Assembly (NCBI GenBank): GCA_024280065.1
Contig: JAJRQX010000172.1
Location: forward strand, 1-7,375
DNA length: 7,375 nt
Origin: Aquificota bacterium
GTDB taxonomy: Bacteria > Aquificota > Aquificia > Aquificales > Aquificaceae
Reading direction: 5' to 3'
The translations under genes were made by a program, and so were the position numbers. Under the pieces are notes generated by a model that was not told where the DNA came from, did no database searches, and was given only the letters and a program-made list of their open reading frames with translations. Position 1 is the stretch's first letter, and every line of letters begins with the position of its first letter. Of this stretch, positions 5,625 to 7,375 are shown in pieces.

Positions 5625-6367
5625 ACAGGACTACTCAGTTCGGGGAGGGCCTCTTTGAGACGATCCTCTGGAGAGGCGAGACGCCAAAGCTTAGGATCCA
5701 TTACGAGAGGTTAAGGAACTCCGCAGAGTCCCTGAACGTACCCTGCCCCGGCTACGGTGAGTTCCTGAGAGCCATAAGGGAAAAAGCAGGCGACAGAAAG
5801 GACGTATACGTAAAGCTCCTGCTCGTCTATGAAGGGGGTGACCACTTTGCGGATGTGCCCGAAATGTACAGGATAGAGGTTATAGTGAAGCAGACTCCAC
5901 CAGTTCCGGATGATGTCTCCCTCACCCTGTCCCCCTACAGGAGACACTCCGAAGACCCCATCTGCAGACATAAGACCACCAGCTACCTCTTCAACATCCT
6001 GGTCAGGAGGTACGCTAAGGAGAAAGGCTTTTATGACGCGATCATCTTGAACGAAAAGGATCAGGTAACCGAGTGCTCCTCCTCTAACCTCGTGGTTCTA
6101 AGGAAGAACAGGTTATACACACCTCCTAAGGAGGCGGGCCTCCTTTGGGGAACCACCTTGGAGGTCCTCACGAGGGAGCTTGGAGTTGAGGAAAGGGCTA
6201 TGACCTTGAGGGATCTTCTTGAGGCGGATTCGGTCTTCATAACAAACTCCCTTATAGGGGCTGTTGGTGTATCCTACCTTCTGGACAGAAGAAAGAGGGT
6301 GGACGGGGAAGTCCTCAAGGATATGAAGTCCGCCATTGACAAACTCAACCCCCCTCAAGGAACCTGA
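5621..6367 (+). CDS. pabC: Class IV aminotransferase-fold enzyme, probable aminodeoxychorismate lyase
   Basis: This 248-residue fold-type IV PLP enzyme probably cleaves 4-amino-4-deoxychorismate to p-aminobenzoate and pyruvate, a step toward folate. Visible features are GEGLFETI at 8-15, the [15 protein letters not shown] segment at 26-40, the PLP lysine Lys118 in [12 protein letters not shown], and [22 protein letters not shown] at 139-160, whose Glu151 and VTEC...SNL pattern resemble E. coli PabC (VTECCAANLFW). The phosphate-binding GTTLEVL lies at 177-183. Branched-chain and D-amino acid aminotransferases share this fold and cannot be fully excluded; the short length and the VTEC motif favour PabC. 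No pabA or pabB is present. It starts inside the alaC stop (ATGA), so the two are surely co-translated, and its 3' end overlaps convergent hemG by 23 bases. Confidence 0.82.
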   Translation: MNRTTQFGEGLFETILWRGETPKLRIHYERLRNSAESLNVPCPGYGEFLRAIREKAGDRKDVYVKLLLVYEGGDHFADVPEMYRIEVIVKQTPPVPDDVSLTLSPYRRHSEDPICRHKTTSYLFNILVRRYAKEKGFYDAIILNEKDQVTECSSSNLVVLRKNRLYTPPKEAGLLWGTTLEVLTRELGVEERAMTLRDLLEADSVFITNSLIGAVGVSYLLDRRKRVDGEVLKDMKSAIDKLNPPQGT

Positions 6368-7375
6368 CCACCTTCTCCGCTACATTCTTGGAGTTCCTTA
6401 TGCAGTCCGCAAGGGAGATACCTCCCAGGTAGTTACCTGTAAGGAAGAGTCCTCTGAACTCCTTCTCAACATCCTTCGCCAGATCAAGATACCTACCGTA
6501 GCCCAGGTTATACTGGGGTATAGCCCTCTTCCATACCTTCACCCTTGCAAACTCAAGACCTGGAACACCGAGAATCTCCCTGAGCTCCCTCTCTACGGTT
6601 TCCAGTATCTCCTCTTCGTTCATATCAAGGACTCCCCTGTCCATCGCACCACCCATGTAGACGGTGAGGAGATCCCTCCCCTCAGGAGCCCTGCCTTTAA
6701 AGAGCTTTGAGGTGAATATGACGCCGAGTATCCGCCTGCCCTCCTTTTTAGGAACCAGAAAGCCGAACCCTTCCGGAACGTAGCCCTCCTTCACGCCCAC
6801 GTTCACCACCACGACGGGAGGGTAGTCTATCCTGTCAAACTCGGAGGCTGCACTCCAGGAAAGGTCCTTAAGGAGATATGAAGCTGTGTACGCAGGCGAG
6901 GAGACCACAACAGCCTTGGCTTCCACCTTCCCCCCCCTCGTATCAAGGACGAACCTGTCCTCCTTCTTCCTTATCCTGAGGACCACGTTTTCCTTCCTCA
7001 CCTCAACCCCCTCAGCGAGTCTACTGACCAGGTCCTTAAGGCCTCCTCTGAAGGACACAAGGGAACCCCTCGGTCCCAGGGTCTTCTTCTTAAATGCACC
7101 TTTTATCAAGCTTCCGAACTCCTTTTCAAGGGAGTGAAGTTTGGGAAAGGCATACTTCACCGAAAGGGCTTCCGGGTCACCCGCGTAGACTCCTGATACG
7201 AAAGGCTGGACTAAGTAGTCAAGGACCTCACTACCCAATCTCCTCCTCACGAAGTCGGCAAGGCTCTCATCATCACCCCTCCCCGGGGGAACGAATACCT
7301 CTCTGAGAACCTTCAGTTTCGCCCCGAAGGAGAGAAGAGGTGTTGTTAAAAAGGATACAGGGTTCAGTGGAACGG
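6345..7375 (-). CDS. hemG: Protoporphyrinogen oxidase (HemY/PPOX type), 5' end beyond the window
   Basis: The frame is open from the right edge to the TGA at 6347-6345, giving the last 342 residues; the N-terminal FAD Rossmann motif lies outside. PPOX oxidises protoporphyrinogen IX (or coproporphyrinogen in some bacteria) with FAD in late heme synthesis. Typical segments are FVPPGRGDDESLADFVRRRL (27-46), VQPFVSGVYAGDPEALSVKY further on, the membrane- and substrate-side middle region, the VKVWKRAIPQYNLGY stretch, and the C-terminal FAD contact FRGLFLTGNYLGGISLADCI. All agree with the HemY-type family rather than the small flavodoxin-like E. coli HemG. The gene symbol follows common annotation use for this oxidase. 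A GTG at 7250 is not the start, since strong family homology continues upstream to the edge. The heme product would serve the two cytochromes nearby. Confidence 0.93.
   Translation of the reverse strand, partial: VPLNPVSFLTTPLLSFGAKLKVLREVFVPPGRGDDESLADFVRRRLGSEVLDYLVQPFVSGVYAGDPEALSVKYAFPKLHSLEKEFGSLIKGAFKKKTLGPRGSLVSFRGGLKDLVSRLAEGVEVRKENVVLRIRKKEDRFVLDTRGGKVEAKAVVVSSPAYTASYLLKDLSWSAASEFDRIDYPPVVVVNVGVKEGYVPEGFGFLVPKKEGRRILGVIFTSKLFKGRAPEGRDLLTVYMGGAMDRGVLDMNEEEILETVERELREILGVPGLEFARVKVWKRAIPQYNLGYGRYLDLAKDVEKEFRGLFLTGNYLGGISLADCIRNSKNVAEKVVRFLEGG

Noticed and set aside
6336..6710. Plus-strand open frame antisense to hemG
   Set aside because: It lies wholly opposite strongly conserved hemG codons and shows no recognisable motif; it is a shadow frame.
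7248..7250. GTG at 7250 as start of the protoporphyrinogen oxidase gene
   Set aside because: The same frame stays open to the window edge and the upstream 41 residues match the PPOX family, so the gene is cut by the window end.

Overview
The window looks like chromosomal DNA from a thermophilic, respiring bacterium, most likely an Aquificales/Aquificaceae-type organism. This placement is an inference. It rests on strong use of AGG and ATA codons, proteins rich in Lys, Glu and Arg, very tight gene packing, and a mix of small c-type cytochromes, DksA, an AlaC-type aminotransferase and an oxygen-type protoporphyrinogen oxidase. No mobile element, CRISPR array, tRNA or rRNA is visible. No gap between genes exceeds about 50 bases, so nearly every base is coding.

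Layout. (1) Positions 1-1678, plus strand: the tail of a pstA-like permease gene, pstB, and a gene overlapping the pstB stop that encodes a class II aldolase-fold protein whose metal and catalytic residues have been lost. (2) 1667-2155, minus strand: a secreted monoheme cytochrome c with its own promoter. (3) 2205-2732, plus strand: a stand-alone P-loop kinase, divergent from the cytochrome across a 49-base promoter region. (4) 2700-3755, minus strand: murG, overlapping the kinase tail to tail. (5) 3788-6367, plus strand: a compact cluster of a very small cytochrome c, dksA, alaC and pabC, with overlapping or nearly touching genes. (6) 6345 to the window end, minus strand: the C-terminal three quarters or so of protoporphyrinogen oxidase, overlapping the end of pabC.

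How the genes relate. PstA and PstB are the membrane and ATPase parts of high-affinity phosphate import, and the aldolase-like gene is translationally tied to pstB. Protoporphyrinogen oxidase makes the precursor of heme, which both cytochromes carry. DksA (transcription control with ppGpp), AlaC (alanine/glutamate metabolism) and PabC (p-aminobenzoate for folate) form a growth and biosynthesis cluster. MurG makes lipid II for the cell wall.

The observations I would check first are the catalytically stripped class II aldolase in the pst operon, the small cytochrome with a cysteine where the axial methionine should be, and a recurring arrangement in which a -10 box sits 6-7 bases before the start codon, suggesting leaderless mRNAs.
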